DNA of 64,000 bases from Amphritea atlantica (GCA_024397875.1 CP073344.1:3401001-3465000); one strand, 5' to 3'; shown: positions 1-10,318, numbered from the stretch's first letter. The notes: a model not told the origin generated them from the letters alone. Translations and numbers: made by a program.

Positions 1-824
1 GGGCTATCAATCACCAGACTAACCCCTTCAAACGCTATCACATCCCCCTGTTGATAACTGATACTGGTTAGTTCCGTCGCAGGATTGCCACTGAAAACCG
101 GGGCACCATTAGTATCAGTAACGCTGTACGTACCTGCTGCCGTATCAAAGGTAATGGTCGCAGGGCCATGACTGTTAGTGAACGCTTCGAATGTACCAAA
201 ATCAGTGATGATACGTTCTGAAAAGTTGCTCCCGCTGACCGGAGCCAGCCCCAACTGCCTGTCTACATTTTCAAAGATATTAAACCCTGAATCGGTCGAC
301 GTTATATTGGCATTCGGACCCACCTGGATTGAACGACTGCCCTGATCACCATTAAACACATAACGATCGGTTGCACCATCATAGCGATACGCAGCATCAA
401 AGCCCTTAAAGCCCGAAAACAGATATTCGCCCTGAACATCCTGAGTGTTGAGAAGACCAAACAGTTGTGACTCGATCTCCTGCAATTCGCTGGCAATCAG
501 AGTACGATCATTGTCATTGACTGCACCACTATTGGCTTGAATAGCCAGTTCTTTAATTCTCAGGGTCGCCGTATTAACGGCATCCAGCGTCGTTTCTTCG
601 AGGCTGAGGCGACGACGGGAGACCAAAATATTATCCTGGTATTTCTCTGTCTTTGACACCTCCTGATCCAGCTTAATCAGCTGCGCCGTTGCCACCGGGT
701 CATCAGAGGGCTGAAGGATACGCTGGCCGGTCGATAATTGCTGCTGCGTTTTAACCAGACTACTATTAGCATTACTAATACTTTCTGCACTACGACTGAA
801 TATCTGAGCAGTTGAAATGCGCAT
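1..824 (-). CDS. flgL: FlgL, hook-filament junction protein (C-terminus beyond window edge)
   Basis: FlgL (HAP3) joins the hook to the filament at the cell exterior. The reading frame opens with ATG at 822-824, preceded on the minus strand by a GGAGGAG ribosome site, and stays open to base 1, giving about 274 visible residues. The N-terminus (MRISTAQIFSRS) and the LSTGQRI and SDDPVATA motifs that follow are typical of the flagellin-like alpha-helical D0/D1 region. It lies 21 bp downstream of flgK, as expected for a flgKL pair. The C-terminal helix lies outside the window, so completeness cannot be judged. Confidence 0.95.
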   Translation of the reverse strand, partial: MRISTAQIFSRSAESISNANSSLVKTQQQLSTGQRILQPSDDPVATAQLIKLDQEVSKTEKYQDNILVSRRRLSLEETTLDAVNTATLRIKELAIQANSGAVNDNDRTLIASELQEIESQLFGLLNTQDVQGEYLFSGFKGFDAAYRYDGATDRYVFNGDQGSRSIQVGPNANITSTDSGFNIFENVDRQLGLAPVSGSNFSERIITDFGTFEAFTNSHGPATITFDTAAGTYSVTDTNGAPVFSGNPATELTSISYQQGDVIAFEGVSLVIDS

Positions 825-845
825 AATTTACTCCTCCACTGCTAC

Positions 846-2873
846 TTAAATACTTTGCAGCAGACTATCAAAAATAGTCTGCGATACGCGGATTAACTGG
901 GCTGATGCCTGATAGGCCTGTTGAAACTGCACCAGTTTAGCTGCCTCTTCATCGAGGTTGACCCCCGATACACTCGCCTGAGCACTGGTGGTGGTGTCCA
1001 GAACAGCCTTACTGGCCTGCTCAGAAATCACAGAGGTTGCCGTATGGGTGCCGACCTTTTCTACCAGGCTGCCATAGAGATCCTGATACGAGCCATGATC
1101 AAACAGCTTTTCCTGCTGCAGATCTGATAAGGCAAAAGCATTACGGTTGTCGGACACACCATCCAGATTGAAATCAAAACTGAAACGATCGCCCGGACGC
1201 GGCTGATTATCTATGGTCACCGTAAAACCATCCAGTTGAATCCCGCCACCTGAAGTGAACGCCTGATCCGATAACGGCCCGACTAAAGGATCCAGCTCCA
1301 ATACAACAGGGTTATTCGGATCGGTCATATCGTACACGGTATAGGTCATTTCTCCGGAAGGGGATGAAGCCGGATCATTGAAGACAATCTCAATGGGGGG
1401 CGACAGTTCACCCGCAGTTGCAAACGCACCGGCTTTCGAATCTGTCACCGCAACCGAAGCGGCACCCGTACCCTGATTATCGATATCATTACTGACTTTT
1501 ACGGGCGATGCTAACGCCAGAAGCCTGCCATCATGCAGCGACAAAGACAGATCCTCTGCGCCACTGGTGACCGGTTGTATAAGAAAGCGATCTCCCTTAA
1601 TCAGATCAGTGCCAGTATTAATCGTTACTTTAATCCCATCAATCGCAAATGATAAAAACTTGCCATCAGGGTCACGATAGAACTGATCCTGATCCACCGC
1701 TGCAATATCCGCAGCCGCGGTCAGTTGATCAATGCGCACCTGTTTCCCGTCACTGCTTCTATACAGCGTAAGCTTGTTGCCATCACCAACGACCAACTCA
1801 TACTCACTCGCCTGCAGCAGGTCCGTTTGCTGAATCTCTACCCGTGCTATATTCAGCACCGACTGGTTATTACCATTGGCTGAGATTCGTTTTTGCTGTA
1901 AAAAATCATCGTTCATATCGGTGAACAGATCAGCACCAAATTCATTATTCAGGTTGATCCCGAGGTGGTGCTGCTCATTCATGCTCTCAGCAAAACCGAT
2001 AGCGATCATGCCCAGTTGATTACGCGCATCATTCAGAGCCTCGTCCCGGTACTTGATCAGACCACCAACCCTGCCACCAACGATCTCATCATTGATATTG
2101 ACAATTTCATCGCGATTGACAAGCGCCAGCTCCTTTTGAGCGCTATCCACTCCCAGAACAGAGACGACCGTTTCTCCTGTCGATCCGATCACCAGCGGCT
2201 GACCATTACCGATAAAAATACTGTATTGATCTGAACTCTGATCAACAACGGTCACCCCGACAATCTCAGAAAGACGGTTGGTCAGCAGATCCCGCTGATC
2301 ACGCATATCATTAGTGGAGCGATTGGTCGCCGCCGCAGCACTTATCTTGGCGTTCAGATCGGCAATATTAGCAGCCAGACTGGTGATCTGGCTGGCATAG
2401 CCATCCATTTGCGCATTGATGGTTTCGGCCTGGCTCTTAAGATTAGCGTCGAGATTATTAAAGCGCTTCACCAATGCGTCAGACTGAGCAATAACAAGCT
2501 CGCGGTTGGCAGTTGAAGTCGGATCATCCACAACGCTCTGCAACGCACCGAAATAGTCATCCAGTGCAGTCGATACGCTATGCGTATCTGCCGCCAGCAA
2601 ATTATCCAGCCGGCTCGACAAATCCGCATAGGCTGATGCCTGGTTATACGAAGAAGTATCAGTCCATACTTGCTGGGTCAGGAACCTGTCGGTAATCCGC
2701 TCAATATCCTGTACAAACACCCCTGACAGATCGGGACGAGTCACCAGATCAACACGCTGACGACTATAGCCTTCTGTGTTCACATTACTGATATTCTGGC
2801 CAATAGTGCTCAGTGCCGTCTGATTGGCCTGTGTCGCCTGAATACCTATATTTAATAAACTGGAACTGGACAT
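846..2873 (-). CDS. flgK: FlgK, hook-associated protein 1
   Basis: FlgK (HAP1) sits between hook and filament. The 675-residue product opens with the flagellar rod/hook signature around residues 8-40 (GIQATQANQTALSTIGQNIS, then NVNTEGYSRQ) and ends with the matching C-terminal helix (LVQFQQAYQASAQLIRVSQT). The middle, about residues 300-600, is the variable outer domain. The length is at the upper end of the gammaproteobacterial range. The gene follows flgJ with an 84-bp gap in which I see no clear promoter, so it is probably in the flgF-L transcript. Confidence 0.97.
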   Translation of the reverse strand: MSSSSLLNIGIQATQANQTALSTIGQNISNVNTEGYSRQRVDLVTRPDLSGVFVQDIERITDRFLTQQVWTDTSSYNQASAYADLSSRLDNLLAADTHSVSTALDDYFGALQSVVDDPTSTANRELVIAQSDALVKRFNNLDANLKSQAETINAQMDGYASQITSLAANIADLNAKISAAAATNRSTNDMRDQRDLLTNRLSEIVGVTVVDQSSDQYSIFIGNGQPLVIGSTGETVVSVLGVDSAQKELALVNRDEIVNINDEIVGGRVGGLIKYRDEALNDARNQLGMIAIGFAESMNEQHHLGINLNNEFGADLFTDMNDDFLQQKRISANGNNQSVLNIARVEIQQTDLLQASEYELVVGDGNKLTLYRSSDGKQVRIDQLTAAADIAAVDQDQFYRDPDGKFLSFAIDGIKVTINTGTDLIKGDRFLIQPVTSGAEDLSLSLHDGRLLALASPVKVSNDIDNQGTGAASVAVTDSKAGAFATAGELSPPIEIVFNDPASSPSGEMTYTVYDMTDPNNPVVLELDPLVGPLSDQAFTSGGGIQLDGFTVTIDNQPRPGDRFSFDFNLDGVSDNRNAFALSDLQQEKLFDHGSYQDLYGSLVEKVGTHTATSVISEQASKAVLDTTTSAQASVSGVNLDEEAAKLVQFQQAYQASAQLIRVSQTIFDSLLQSI

Positions 2874-2957
2874 ATAAAAACTCCCGGGAACACTCTATCG
2901 GCAAAGCAGGGAGCAGACAGGTTTCACCTAAATACTGCTCTCTATAGCGGCCAAAAA

Positions 2958-4070
2958 CTAACTTTCTTTAGTCCCTGAACCGGCACTCAAATCTGAGTTG
3001 AGACCGGCCAGAACATCCCCATCAAAAATCCTGCCGATCTTTTCTGCATACTCAGGATCGGTGGCATAACCGGCCTGCTGTAAGCCACTCAGATACCGGT
3101 ATGGATCACCCGCCTGCTCCAGCGCCTGCTGGTAACGGGAACTTCCTTTAAGAAACTCTGCATAATCACGGAAACTCTGTTCGTATGACTCATACACCCG
3201 GAAAGCCGAACGCTCCTGCTGTGCGACACCATCACGAAACTCAACGGTACCGACAAACGCTTTATCACCGGACCAGCGGCTATCGGCCTTGATATTGAAC
3301 AGGTTGTGACTACTGCCACCCTCTGGACGCTGAATCAGATGACGGCCCCAACCGGTCTCAAGCGCCGACTGCGCTAACAGCACTTTAGGATCCACTCCAA
3401 GCTCGGCAGCCACACTCTCTGCCAGCGGCAACAGTGTTGCAACAAACTGCTGCGGCGTTTCGAACCGCTGTGGCTGAGGACTTTCAGTGGCTGCTCTGGG
3501 AGTCTGGGCAGCAGATTCCGCAGCTTGACCATTCACTGAGGGTATCTCTTTTCCTGAAAATGCCCCAGTAGCCTGCTGAACCCGCTCCTGAGCTTTTTCC
3601 AGAGCACGGTTATTCGCCTGTGCCTGCCCCAGAATCGCCGATGCGGCCATACTGGCGGCGCTATCAACGGTGCGATTTAATATCCGCTCGGACTCAGACA
3701 GAGGCTTGAGACGCTTGTCCTCTTTCTCGTTGTCATCGCCCATCCGCGGATCGATATTGCCGCCCAGTTGCCGCACCAGTATCTCCGCCAGACCAAAGCC
3801 TTTGTTTTCGGCTATCTCCTTGGTCAGCTGGGTATCGCCCATCTGTTGATAAAACTCGACCTGAGAGCTGTTGAAGTAGCTGTCATCGGCAAAGCTGGCA
3901 TTGGCTTCGCGCATACTCTTGACCAGCATATTCAGAAACAGCTGCTCAAACTGTTCCGCCACCGCCTGCAAAGCAGCAGGGTCTTTATTCTGTGCCTGCT
4001 GGCGTAGCTTATTCATCTCACCCAGTTCGGTGTACAGCTGAGCATGTTGAGTCGGATCTGTTTTCATCAT
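2958..4070 (-). CDS. flgJ: FlgJ, rod scaffold and peptidoglycan hydrolase
   Basis: FlgJ caps the growing rod and opens the peptidoglycan layer in the periplasm. Residues about 25-110 are the rod-binding domain (FEQLFLNMLVKSMREA, VEFYQQMGDTQLTKEIA). A low-complexity linker rich in Ala, Gln and Pro follows (about 125-205). Residues about 210-355 form the glucosaminidase-type hydrolase domain, with ALETGWGRH carrying the presumed catalytic Glu and a later SYEQSFRDYAEFL segment. Both domains are intact, as in other gammaproteobacteria. The start lies 5 bp after the flgI stop, consistent with translational coupling. Confidence 0.96.
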   Translation of the reverse strand: MMKTDPTQHAQLYTELGEMNKLRQQAQNKDPAALQAVAEQFEQLFLNMLVKSMREANASFADDSYFNSSQVEFYQQMGDTQLTKEIAENKGFGLAEILVRQLGGNIDPRMGDDNEKEDKRLKPLSESERILNRTVDSAASMAASAILGQAQANNRALEKAQERVQQATGAFSGKEIPSVNGQAAESAAQTPRAATESPQPQRFETPQQFVATLLPLAESVAAELGVDPKVLLAQSALETGWGRHLIQRPEGGSSHNLFNIKADSRWSGDKAFVGTVEFRDGVAQQERSAFRVYESYEQSFRDYAEFLKGSSRYQQALEQAGDPYRYLSGLQQAGYATDPEYAEKIGRIFDGDVLAGLNSDLSAGSGTKES

Positions 4071-4075
4071 CGGCC

Positions 4076-5170
4076 TCAGATTACAATCAGTTCAGCTTTC
4101 AGGGCACCGGCCTGTCGCAGTGCTTCCAGAATAGCCATAAGGTCTCCGGGGGCGGCCCCCACCTGGTTAACCGCTTCGACAATATCCTGCAAGGAGGCAC
4201 CCGGTGAAAACTCAAACATGTGACCGCTGCCCGCATCGACCTCGATACCCGTCCGGGGAGTCACAACGGTGTCACCTTCCGCCAGAGCATTCGGCTGACT
4301 CACATTGAGATCCTCGGTAATCGCCACGGTCATGCCCCCGTGGGTTATCGCCACTGGCGAAACCCTGACATTCTGACCGATGATTATAGTGCCGGTACGT
4401 GAGTTAATAATCACTTTCGCCACCTCCTGCGCCGGCTGGACCTCAAGATTCTCTAATACAGAGAGAAATGAAACCCGCTGATCCGGATCGCGCGGAGCCG
4501 ATACCCGGATAGAGGTCGCATCCATCGCCTTCGCCATGCCCGGACCAAGCAAACTGTTAATTTGTTCAGCCACCCGCCGGGCGGTAGTAAAGTCCGCAAA
4601 GTTCAGGTTGAGCACCAGGCTGTCCCCCTGTGCAAATGCATTGGGTACGGTTCGTTCCACTGATGCTCCACCCGGAATACGTCCGACACTGGGGACATTC
4701 AGCGATAACCGGGAACCATCCGATCCCTGTACACCAAACCCTGACACCACCAGATTTCCCTGAGCGATGGCATAAATCTGTCCGTCGGCACCTTTCAGAG
4801 GAGCCATAATCAGACTGCCGCCCCGCAGGCTTTTCGCATCACCGATGGTCGAAACCGTCACATCGATCACCTGTCCCGGCTTGGCAAAGGGCGGCAGATC
4901 GGCATGCACTGCAACCGCAGCAATATTCTTCGACTTAGGATCGATATTGGGCGGAATCGCCACACCAAAGTTATTCAACATGTTGCGGAAGGTGGCTGAG
5001 GTGAAAGAGGTTTTATCACCGGTTCCGTCCAGTCCCACCACCAGACCATACCCCACCAGTTGGTTACTGCGCACACCGGCAACCGACGTCAGGTCTTTTA
5101 TTCTTTCGGCATTCACAGCGCTACTGAACAGCACTGCTGTAAAAGCGATCAGCCAGAAACGTTTCATCAT
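4076..5170 (-). CDS. flgI: FlgI, flagellar P-ring protein
   Basis: FlgI builds the periplasmic P-ring around the rod. The 364-residue protein has a Sec signal peptide ([21 protein letters not shown]) followed by the family signature [20 protein letters not shown] and [16 protein letters not shown]. The C-terminal segment ([20 protein letters not shown]) is also typical. Length matches the family. It lies between flgH (18 bp away) and flgJ (5 bp), as expected for an operon that builds the L and P rings together. Confidence 0.98.
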   Translation of the reverse strand: MMKRFWLIAFTAVLFSSAVNAERIKDLTSVAGVRSNQLVGYGLVVGLDGTGDKTSFTSATFRNMLNNFGVAIPPNIDPKSKNIAAVAVHADLPPFAKPGQVIDVTVSTIGDAKSLRGGSLIMAPLKGADGQIYAIAQGNLVVSGFGVQGSDGSRLSLNVPSVGRIPGGASVERTVPNAFAQGDSLVLNLNFADFTTARRVAEQINSLLGPGMAKAMDATSIRVSAPRDPDQRVSFLSVLENLEVQPAQEVAKVIINSRTGTIIIGQNVRVSPVAITHGGMTVAITEDLNVSQPNALAEGDTVVTPRTGIEVDAGSGHMFEFSPGASLQDIVEAVNQVGAAPGDLMAILEALRQAGALKAELIVI

Positions 5171-5188
5171 ATTCTCCGCTTCACCTGC

Positions 5189-5863
5189 TCAGAAGGGCCA
5201 CAATGGACCGATAAAGAACTTTGACAACCAGCCCATGGAGTTGGAGTCATTCAGTGCACCGGAGCCACTATAGGTGATCCGTGCATCCGCCAGTTGAGTT
5301 GAGTAAACGGTATTGCTGGTAGAGATATCCTGTGGCCGGATCATACCGCTGACACGGATATATTCATCCCCCTGATTCAGGGTCAGCCATTTCTCACCCT
5401 TGACTATCATCAGTCCATTCGGCATGACCTCATGCACGGTGACGGTAATATTGCCATCCAGGCTGTTACTCATGTCGGATTTACCCTCGCCATCAAACTC
5501 GGTCTCGGAGTCACCGGTACTGAAACTCAGCGGCTTACCAAACACCCTCGGCTGGATACCAAAAATCGTGGGTGAAGCCAGCGTCTGTGAATTCGATTTA
5601 TCCACAGACGTCTTATTGCTTTTTGAAGAGGAGGTACTTTCCTGCAGCACAACGGTAATAATATCGCCGACCCGGTGCGCCCGCCCATCGCCATAAAGAC
5701 TGTTACTGGTGGCGGCATTGAATATTGAACCGGTAACCTCCCGGGGCGCCTGCATCGCTTGCGGGCGCACCGGCGCAAAATGGGGACTGTCCGGTTTCGG
5801 TGACGTGCTGACACATCCTCCCAACATCAGGGTTGCAGCAAAGACCACTAGCAGCTGTTTCAT
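5189..5863 (-). CDS. flgH: FlgH, flagellar L-ring lipoprotein
   Basis: FlgH forms the outer-membrane L-ring. The 224-residue protein begins with a lipoprotein signal, MKQLLVVFAATLMLGGC, with the lipobox LGGC placing the acylated Cys at about residue 17. Family motifs GRAHRVGDIITVVLQESTSS and NGLMIVKGEKWLTLNQG are visible, and the end (GWLSKFFIGPLWPF) is the usual FlgH C-terminus. The gene sits between flgG and flgI with short gaps. Confidence 0.98.
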   Translation of the reverse strand: MKQLLVVFAATLMLGGCVSTSPKPDSPHFAPVRPQAMQAPREVTGSIFNAATSNSLYGDGRAHRVGDIITVVLQESTSSSKSNKTSVDKSNSQTLASPTIFGIQPRVFGKPLSFSTGDSETEFDGEGKSDMSNSLDGNITVTVHEVMPNGLMIVKGEKWLTLNQGDEYIRVSGMIRPQDISTSNTVYSTQLADARITYSGSGALNDSNSMGWLSKFFIGPLWPF

Positions 5864-5885
5864 CGCTTACCTCCTCAACTCAGAG

Positions 5886-6671
5886 TTACAGATTCTGTGT
5901 CACGTAGGACAACATCTGATCTGCGGTTGAGATCACTTTCGAATTCATTTCATAGGCGCGCTGGGTGGTAATCATATTCACCAGCTCTTCCACTGCATTC
6001 ACATTTGACCCTTCCAGCATCCCCTGCCTTAACTGACCGGTGCCGCCCTCCCCCGGATTAGACAGTACCGCATTACCGCTGGCAGCGGTTTCAAGATAGA
6101 GATTCTGGCCATAGGATTGCAGCCCCTGCGGATTAGCGAAATCTGCCAACTGCAACTGACCAATTTGTTGCGGGTTTACATCGCCCTGAACAACCACGCT
6201 GACAATGCCATCATTGCTCACCGTCATGGACTGTACCCCGGTGGGCAACGTCAGTCCCGGGTCCAACAGATAACCTTCTGAATTAACAATTTCACTATCT
6301 GCGTTCAGCTGAAACTGACCGTGACGGGTATAACCGGTATCACCGTTCGGCAAGGTAACCTGCCAAAAGCCCCGCCCCTGAATAGAGATATCAAAAGACT
6401 CACCGGTGGTCTGCAGCTCGCCTTCCTGAAACAGTTTCTGAGTGCCGGCAACCCGCACACCCGAGCCAAGCTGCAAGCCTGAAGGCAGTTGCGACTCTTC
6501 AGCGGTCTGCGCACCAGGCTGACGCTGAATCTGATACATCAGATCTTCAAAAACGGCACGATCCTTCTTAAATCCAACCGTACTGACGTTTGCCAGGTTG
6601 TTAGAAATAACCTTCAGGGAGGTGTCCTGCGCGCTCAGACCCGTTTTAGCGACAAATAGGGCGCCATGCAT
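5886..6671 (-). CDS. flgG: FlgG, distal rod protein
   Basis: FlgG forms the distal rod that crosses the peptidoglycan and outer membrane. The 261-residue product has the N-terminal rod signature (LFVAKTGLSAQDTSLKVISN, NLANVSTVGFKKDR) and the C-terminal helix EELVNMITTQRAYEMNSKVI, which ends at SYVTQNL. Length is standard. It lies 36 bp after flgF. Confidence 0.98.
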   Translation of the reverse strand: MHGALFVAKTGLSAQDTSLKVISNNLANVSTVGFKKDRAVFEDLMYQIQRQPGAQTAEESQLPSGLQLGSGVRVAGTQKLFQEGELQTTGESFDISIQGRGFWQVTLPNGDTGYTRHGQFQLNADSEIVNSEGYLLDPGLTLPTGVQSMTVSNDGIVSVVVQGDVNPQQIGQLQLADFANPQGLQSYGQNLYLETAASGNAVLSNPGEGGTGQLRQGMLEGSNVNAVEELVNMITTQRAYEMNSKVISTADQMLSYVTQNL

Positions 6672-6707
6672 ATTTATTCTCCACCTGTGTTATTGATCAT
6701 TATTCTG

Positions 6708-7451
6708 TTACTGAAGTGACAATATTCGTGTTGCCGCAGAGGAGTTCTCTTCGGCGGTCTTCATCATCTTCACATGCATTTCAAACTGACGCGCCAGATC
6801 GATCACCGATGTCAGCTCGGATATAGAGTTAACGTTGCTCGACTCAAGGAAACCGGCACGAATTTTCACCTCATTGGCCGGCAACAGCGGCTGATTATTG
6901 CCGCTGTGCATCATGCCATCGAGCCCTTTAAACAACTGACCCGGCTCAGGATTGACCAGCTTGATCCGATCCAGAATTGCCAGCTCTGTCGCGGCTTCAC
7001 CCGCAGGTTTTATGGTGATGGTGCCATCACCACCAATATCCATTTTCTCAAACGGCGGCAGGGTAATCGGGATCCCCCCATTACCCATGACACGGTCACC
7101 TGCACGGGTAACCAACTGATTAAACTGATTAACCTGCAACTCACCCTGACGGGTATAGGCCTCATTGCCATCGGCATCGATGACCGCCATCCAGCCATCG
7201 CCGTCAATCGCCACATCCATAGAGCGCCCGGTCTGCATCAGAGTACCGCTGGACATATTGGTCCCCGGACTTTCAGCCATGGCATACACCCGGGAGGCCA
7301 GGCCATCGCCTTCTACCTGCATCGCCCTGGCCTGAGCAAAATCAGCTTTAAAACCGGTGGTGGTCGCATTCGCAAGGTTGTTCGCATGGGCCTGCTGAGA
7401 ACGCATATTTTCCCGCGCTCCGCTCATAGCCAGATACAGCACTTTATCCAT
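6708..7451 (-). CDS. flgF: FlgF, proximal rod protein
   Basis: FlgF is a proximal rod subunit. I place the start at the ATG of MDKVLYLAMSGARENMRSQQ, giving 247 residues, the usual size. A longer frame up to 7601 exists but would add 50 residues unlike any rod protein and would run through the sigma54-type promoter at 7532-7547 and the flgE terminator. A GGGGAC ribosome site precedes the chosen ATG. The C-terminal helix (ISELTSVIDLARQFEMHVKM) is typical. The gene heads the second flagellar transcript, flgF-G-H-I-J-K-L. Confidence 0.96.
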   Translation of the reverse strand: MDKVLYLAMSGARENMRSQQAHANNLANATTTGFKADFAQARAMQVEGDGLASRVYAMAESPGTNMSSGTLMQTGRSMDVAIDGDGWMAVIDADGNEAYTRQGELQVNQFNQLVTRAGDRVMGNGGIPITLPPFEKMDIGGDGTITIKPAGEAATELAILDRIKLVNPEPGQLFKGLDGMMHSGNNQPLLPANEVKIRAGFLESSNVNSISELTSVIDLARQFEMHVKMMKTAEENSSAATRILSLQ

Positions 7452-7531
7452 TGAAGTCCCCGTTTGCCGTTTCTCCTCTGAAACGGTCAGACATTGCCGC
7501 TTTGGAGGTAAAAATTCACTAACCAGTAAAA

Positions 7532-7547
7532 TGCAATGGCTGTGCCA
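7532..7547 (-). promoter_or_regulatory. sigma54-type promoter for flgF-L
   Basis: Read on the minus strand the site is TGGCACAGCCATTGCA, which matches the -24/-12 consensus TGGCAC-N5-TTGCA at every conserved position, with GG and GC correctly spaced. It lies 81 bp upstream of the flgF start and downstream of the flgE terminator. Sigma54 control of the rod-ring genes by a FleQ/FlrA-type cascade is known in pseudomonads and vibrios. No activator gene is in the window. Confidence 0.85.
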
Positions 7548-7563
7548 ACCTTTCCAAAAGGCA

Positions 7564-7589
7564 CAAAAAAAGGCGACCGAAGTCGCCTT
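7564..7589 (-). terminator. Intrinsic terminator after flgE
   Basis: On the minus strand an 8-bp stem (AAGGCGAC / GTCGCCTT) with a TTCG loop is followed by a run of T. It begins 26 bp past the flgE stop and separates the flgB-E transcript from flgF-L. Confidence 0.88.
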
Positions 7590-7615
7590 ATCATTAAACA
7601 CTGTTGCATACAGAA

Positions 7616-9574
7616 TCAGATCTGCAGGATTGCCTGCGTCACTGTATTAAGCGTTTCCAGTGTTTTAGAGTTCGCCTGGAAGTTTCGCTGCGCTTCGATC
7701 AGCCTCACCAGCTCAGTTGACAGATCCACATTGGATTGCTCCAGCGCAGCAGAACGCAGACTTCCGTTCAGACCAGTCCCCGGCGGGTTTAACACCGCGT
7801 TACCCGAGGTCAGTGTTGCCGTCCATTCCGTATCACCGGATGGCTGCAGGCCCGACTGGTTTTCAAAGGTTGCAAAGGCAACCACACCCAAATTCTGTTT
7901 CTGACCATTAGAGAATGCAGCCACCATCTCACCGGTTTCAGCGAAACTCACCCCGATAAGATCTCCTTTGGTATAACCATCCTGAGATGACGCTTTAACA
8001 ATCGAAGCCGAGGCAAACTGAGTACTGCCGGTCAGATCAAGGGTTATTTCGGTCTCTGTATTCGCCGGATCTGCACCTGCGATCGTTAATGCTGGTGCAA
8101 TCGAGCCTTCAGAAAAGCTTGTTCCATTGACACTATTCAGAAAGCCGCTGGTGGGATCAAAACCGAGCATCACAGATCCCACTTCACTCAGGGTATCAGT
8201 GGCTTTTACGGAAAACCCGGTCTCACCAGGATCGACACTTTTACCAACATCAAGCAACTCTGTTCCATTCAGATAAGCGAACATCTGATACTGACCACGA
8301 AAACTGCTATCACCCTCATAGGTCCGCGCGTCATTGACAGTTAACACCTCAGTACTGGGAAGACCTGTTGCCACGTCAGTCTCAGTCACGATGAACTCTG
8401 ATCCAATATTGCCATAATCAGCTTTAAAACGAATATCAAGCCTGAACTCACCCGCTTCTTCAACTACGGATACTGACTCCACATTAGGATTACGATCTTT
8501 AATCTCCGTCTCTCTTGCGAGAATAAGATCAGCAACCTCTCTTAATGTAGGAATCGTTGGGCTGACCGAGATTTCAACCGGCACTCCGCCAATATTGAGC
8601 TCTGTATCAGCTGTAGGAACAGCCAGAGTATATGCGTAGTTCTCGTTGGCATCACGCTCTGTCGGTTCCGGCGTAATATCGATACCCGCTGCATCATTAA
8701 TCAGCATATCGCCATAGTCGCTGTACTTCGCATACGTTTCGAAACTGATGCTACCCACGCCTGCTGCAGCCGCAGGATCCTGAGTAAATAACAAAGTGGA
8801 TGTGTCGATACGCTTATCGGTATCTTTCAATAGCTCCAGATCGGCCGCATTGGGCGTACCTGCCGCATCAAAAGCAACATCGACACCACTGATGGTTATG
8901 GTATCCGGGAATGAGGCGTCGACGGTGTACACATCACGAACAGGGCGCTGCTCAACCATATTATATTTAATGGTGTGCTCATTACCCAGACTATCAAATG
9001 TTCGCACCGTGGTACTGTAGGTAAAGGACGCTGGTACATCCTTATCATAAGGCGTACTTAACAGCGTAGCGTCTGCAGCATCATTGATATTAAATGACAG
9101 ACCGATATTACCCGTCGCCTGTGGCGGGCTCTCTTTCTGATCGACCGCAAGATTACCGATGGGCAGGCGATTACCCTGAGAGTCTAAACCGTACCCCTGC
9201 AGATACTTACCCGACTTGGACACCACGAAACCATCTTTATTCAGTTCAAACGCGCCGGCACGGGTATACGTCACCCCGCCCTGACCATCGTCCAGCTGAA
9301 AGAAACCGGAACCGTTGATCGCCAGATCCAGGTTATTATTGGTAAACTCTGTGGTCCCTGCCTGAAAGTTCTGCGCAATATCCGTTACGGTAACACCGGA
9401 GCCTGCGACATTACTTGAGCCTGCGCCCACCACCGCAGTGGCGTAAATATCACCGAACTCGGTACGTGAGGCTTTGAAACCAATTGTACTCGAGTTAGCG
9501 ATGTTATTACCGGTCACATCCAGATTGGTAGATGCCGCTTTAAGACCTGTTATCGCAGTATTAAAACCCGCCAT
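7616..9574 (-). CDS. flgE: FlgE, flagellar hook protein
   Basis: FlgE polymerises into the hook. The 652-residue protein opens with MAGFNTAITGLKAASTNLDV and NIANSSTIGFKASRTEFGD and closes with the conserved helix LSTELVRLIEAQRNFQANSK. The conserved ends frame a large variable outer region (about residues 150-540), making it much longer than the roughly 400-residue enteric FlgE but within the range of marine gammaproteobacteria. It is the last gene of the flgB-C-D-E group, 15 bp after flgD, and is followed by an intrinsic terminator. Confidence 0.97.
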   Translation of the reverse strand: MAGFNTAITGLKAASTNLDVTGNNIANSSTIGFKASRTEFGDIYATAVVGAGSSNVAGSGVTVTDIAQNFQAGTTEFTNNNLDLAINGSGFFQLDDGQGGVTYTRAGAFELNKDGFVVSKSGKYLQGYGLDSQGNRLPIGNLAVDQKESPPQATGNIGLSFNINDAADATLLSTPYDKDVPASFTYSTTVRTFDSLGNEHTIKYNMVEQRPVRDVYTVDASFPDTITISGVDVAFDAAGTPNAADLELLKDTDKRIDTSTLLFTQDPAAAAGVGSISFETYAKYSDYGDMLINDAAGIDITPEPTERDANENYAYTLAVPTADTELNIGGVPVEISVSPTIPTLREVADLILARETEIKDRNPNVESVSVVEEAGEFRLDIRFKADYGNIGSEFIVTETDVATGLPSTEVLTVNDARTYEGDSSFRGQYQMFAYLNGTELLDVGKSVDPGETGFSVKATDTLSEVGSVMLGFDPTSGFLNSVNGTSFSEGSIAPALTIAGADPANTETEITLDLTGSTQFASASIVKASSQDGYTKGDLIGVSFAETGEMVAAFSNGQKQNLGVVAFATFENQSGLQPSGDTEWTATLTSGNAVLNPPGTGLNGSLRSAALEQSNVDLSTELVRLIEAQRNFQANSKTLETLNTVTQAILQI

Positions 9575-9588
9575 GATTCTTCTCCGAT

Positions 9589-10263
9589 TTACCCAATTCG
9601 TTTGACATCACTGAAGTCGACCGAGCCTGCATCGGTGTTCACCTTCATACCGATACCGTTTTGTCCCAGCGTGACACTATTGACGTTATAAGCAATAAAG
9701 CTGCTAGCCGTTTTATAATTCCCATCAACCTGCGCTTCAGCGACAACCCGATAGGCCCCAGGGGGACGATCCCCGGCACTCCACACAAAATAGTGATCTC
9801 CGGTTCCCTGGCTACCCATCTCAACTTCATCAATAAGGTTATTGGCGCTGTCATAGATCGAAACACGCAGATTTTCTGTACTCACCGGCAGTTCTACCAC
9901 GCCTCTGATCTCACCGGATTCGCCGACCTGAGCCATATCAGTCTTGGCATACACATCCTGGCCAATCATCGATGAAGCCTGCAGAGCCGCCTGACTGGAA
10001 AGCAAAGAAGCCGACATGCTTTCCATGGTCGTATTCAGCTTGGCGATATTTTCCACCGTACTCATACTGGCGATCTGCTGCATAAACTCGCTGGTTTCAG
10101 CGGGACTGGTCGGGTCCTGGTTTTGTAGCTGCGCAATCATCAGTTTCATAAACATCTCACTGTCAGCGTTGCCGCTACTTTGTGTAGAAGTAGAACTACT
10201 CTGATTCTGCGCATTGATCTTATCGTAGATCGATTGCGTTCCCGAAACGTCGTTAACACTCAT
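9589..10263 (-). CDS. flgD: FlgD, hook cap/scaffold protein
   Basis: FlgD caps the growing hook and is absent from the finished organelle. Residues about 33-75 carry the conserved N-terminal segment (SEMFMKLMIAQLQNQDPTSP, EFMQQIASMSTVENI). The C-terminal half (about 115-215) has the Ig/Tudor-like hook-assembly region with FVWSAGDRPPGAYRVVAEA. Length, 224 residues, is normal. It lies between flgC and flgE. Confidence 0.97.
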   Translation of the reverse strand: MSVNDVSGTQSIYDKINAQNQSSSTSTQSSGNADSEMFMKLMIAQLQNQDPTSPAETSEFMQQIASMSTVENIAKLNTTMESMSASLLSSQAALQASSMIGQDVYAKTDMAQVGESGEIRGVVELPVSTENLRVSIYDSANNLIDEVEMGSQGTGDHYFVWSAGDRPPGAYRVVAEAQVDGNYKTASSFIAYNVNSVTLGQNGIGMKVNTDAGSVDFSDVKRIG

Positions 10264-10318
10264 AACATATACCTCACATCAGGCCTCACATCAGACCTCA
10301 CAATCTAAACCTCGGGGC

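Noticed and set aside
7452..7601. 50-residue N-terminal extension of FlgF
   Set aside because: It would include the sigma54-type promoter and the flgE terminator and has no rod-protein similarity.
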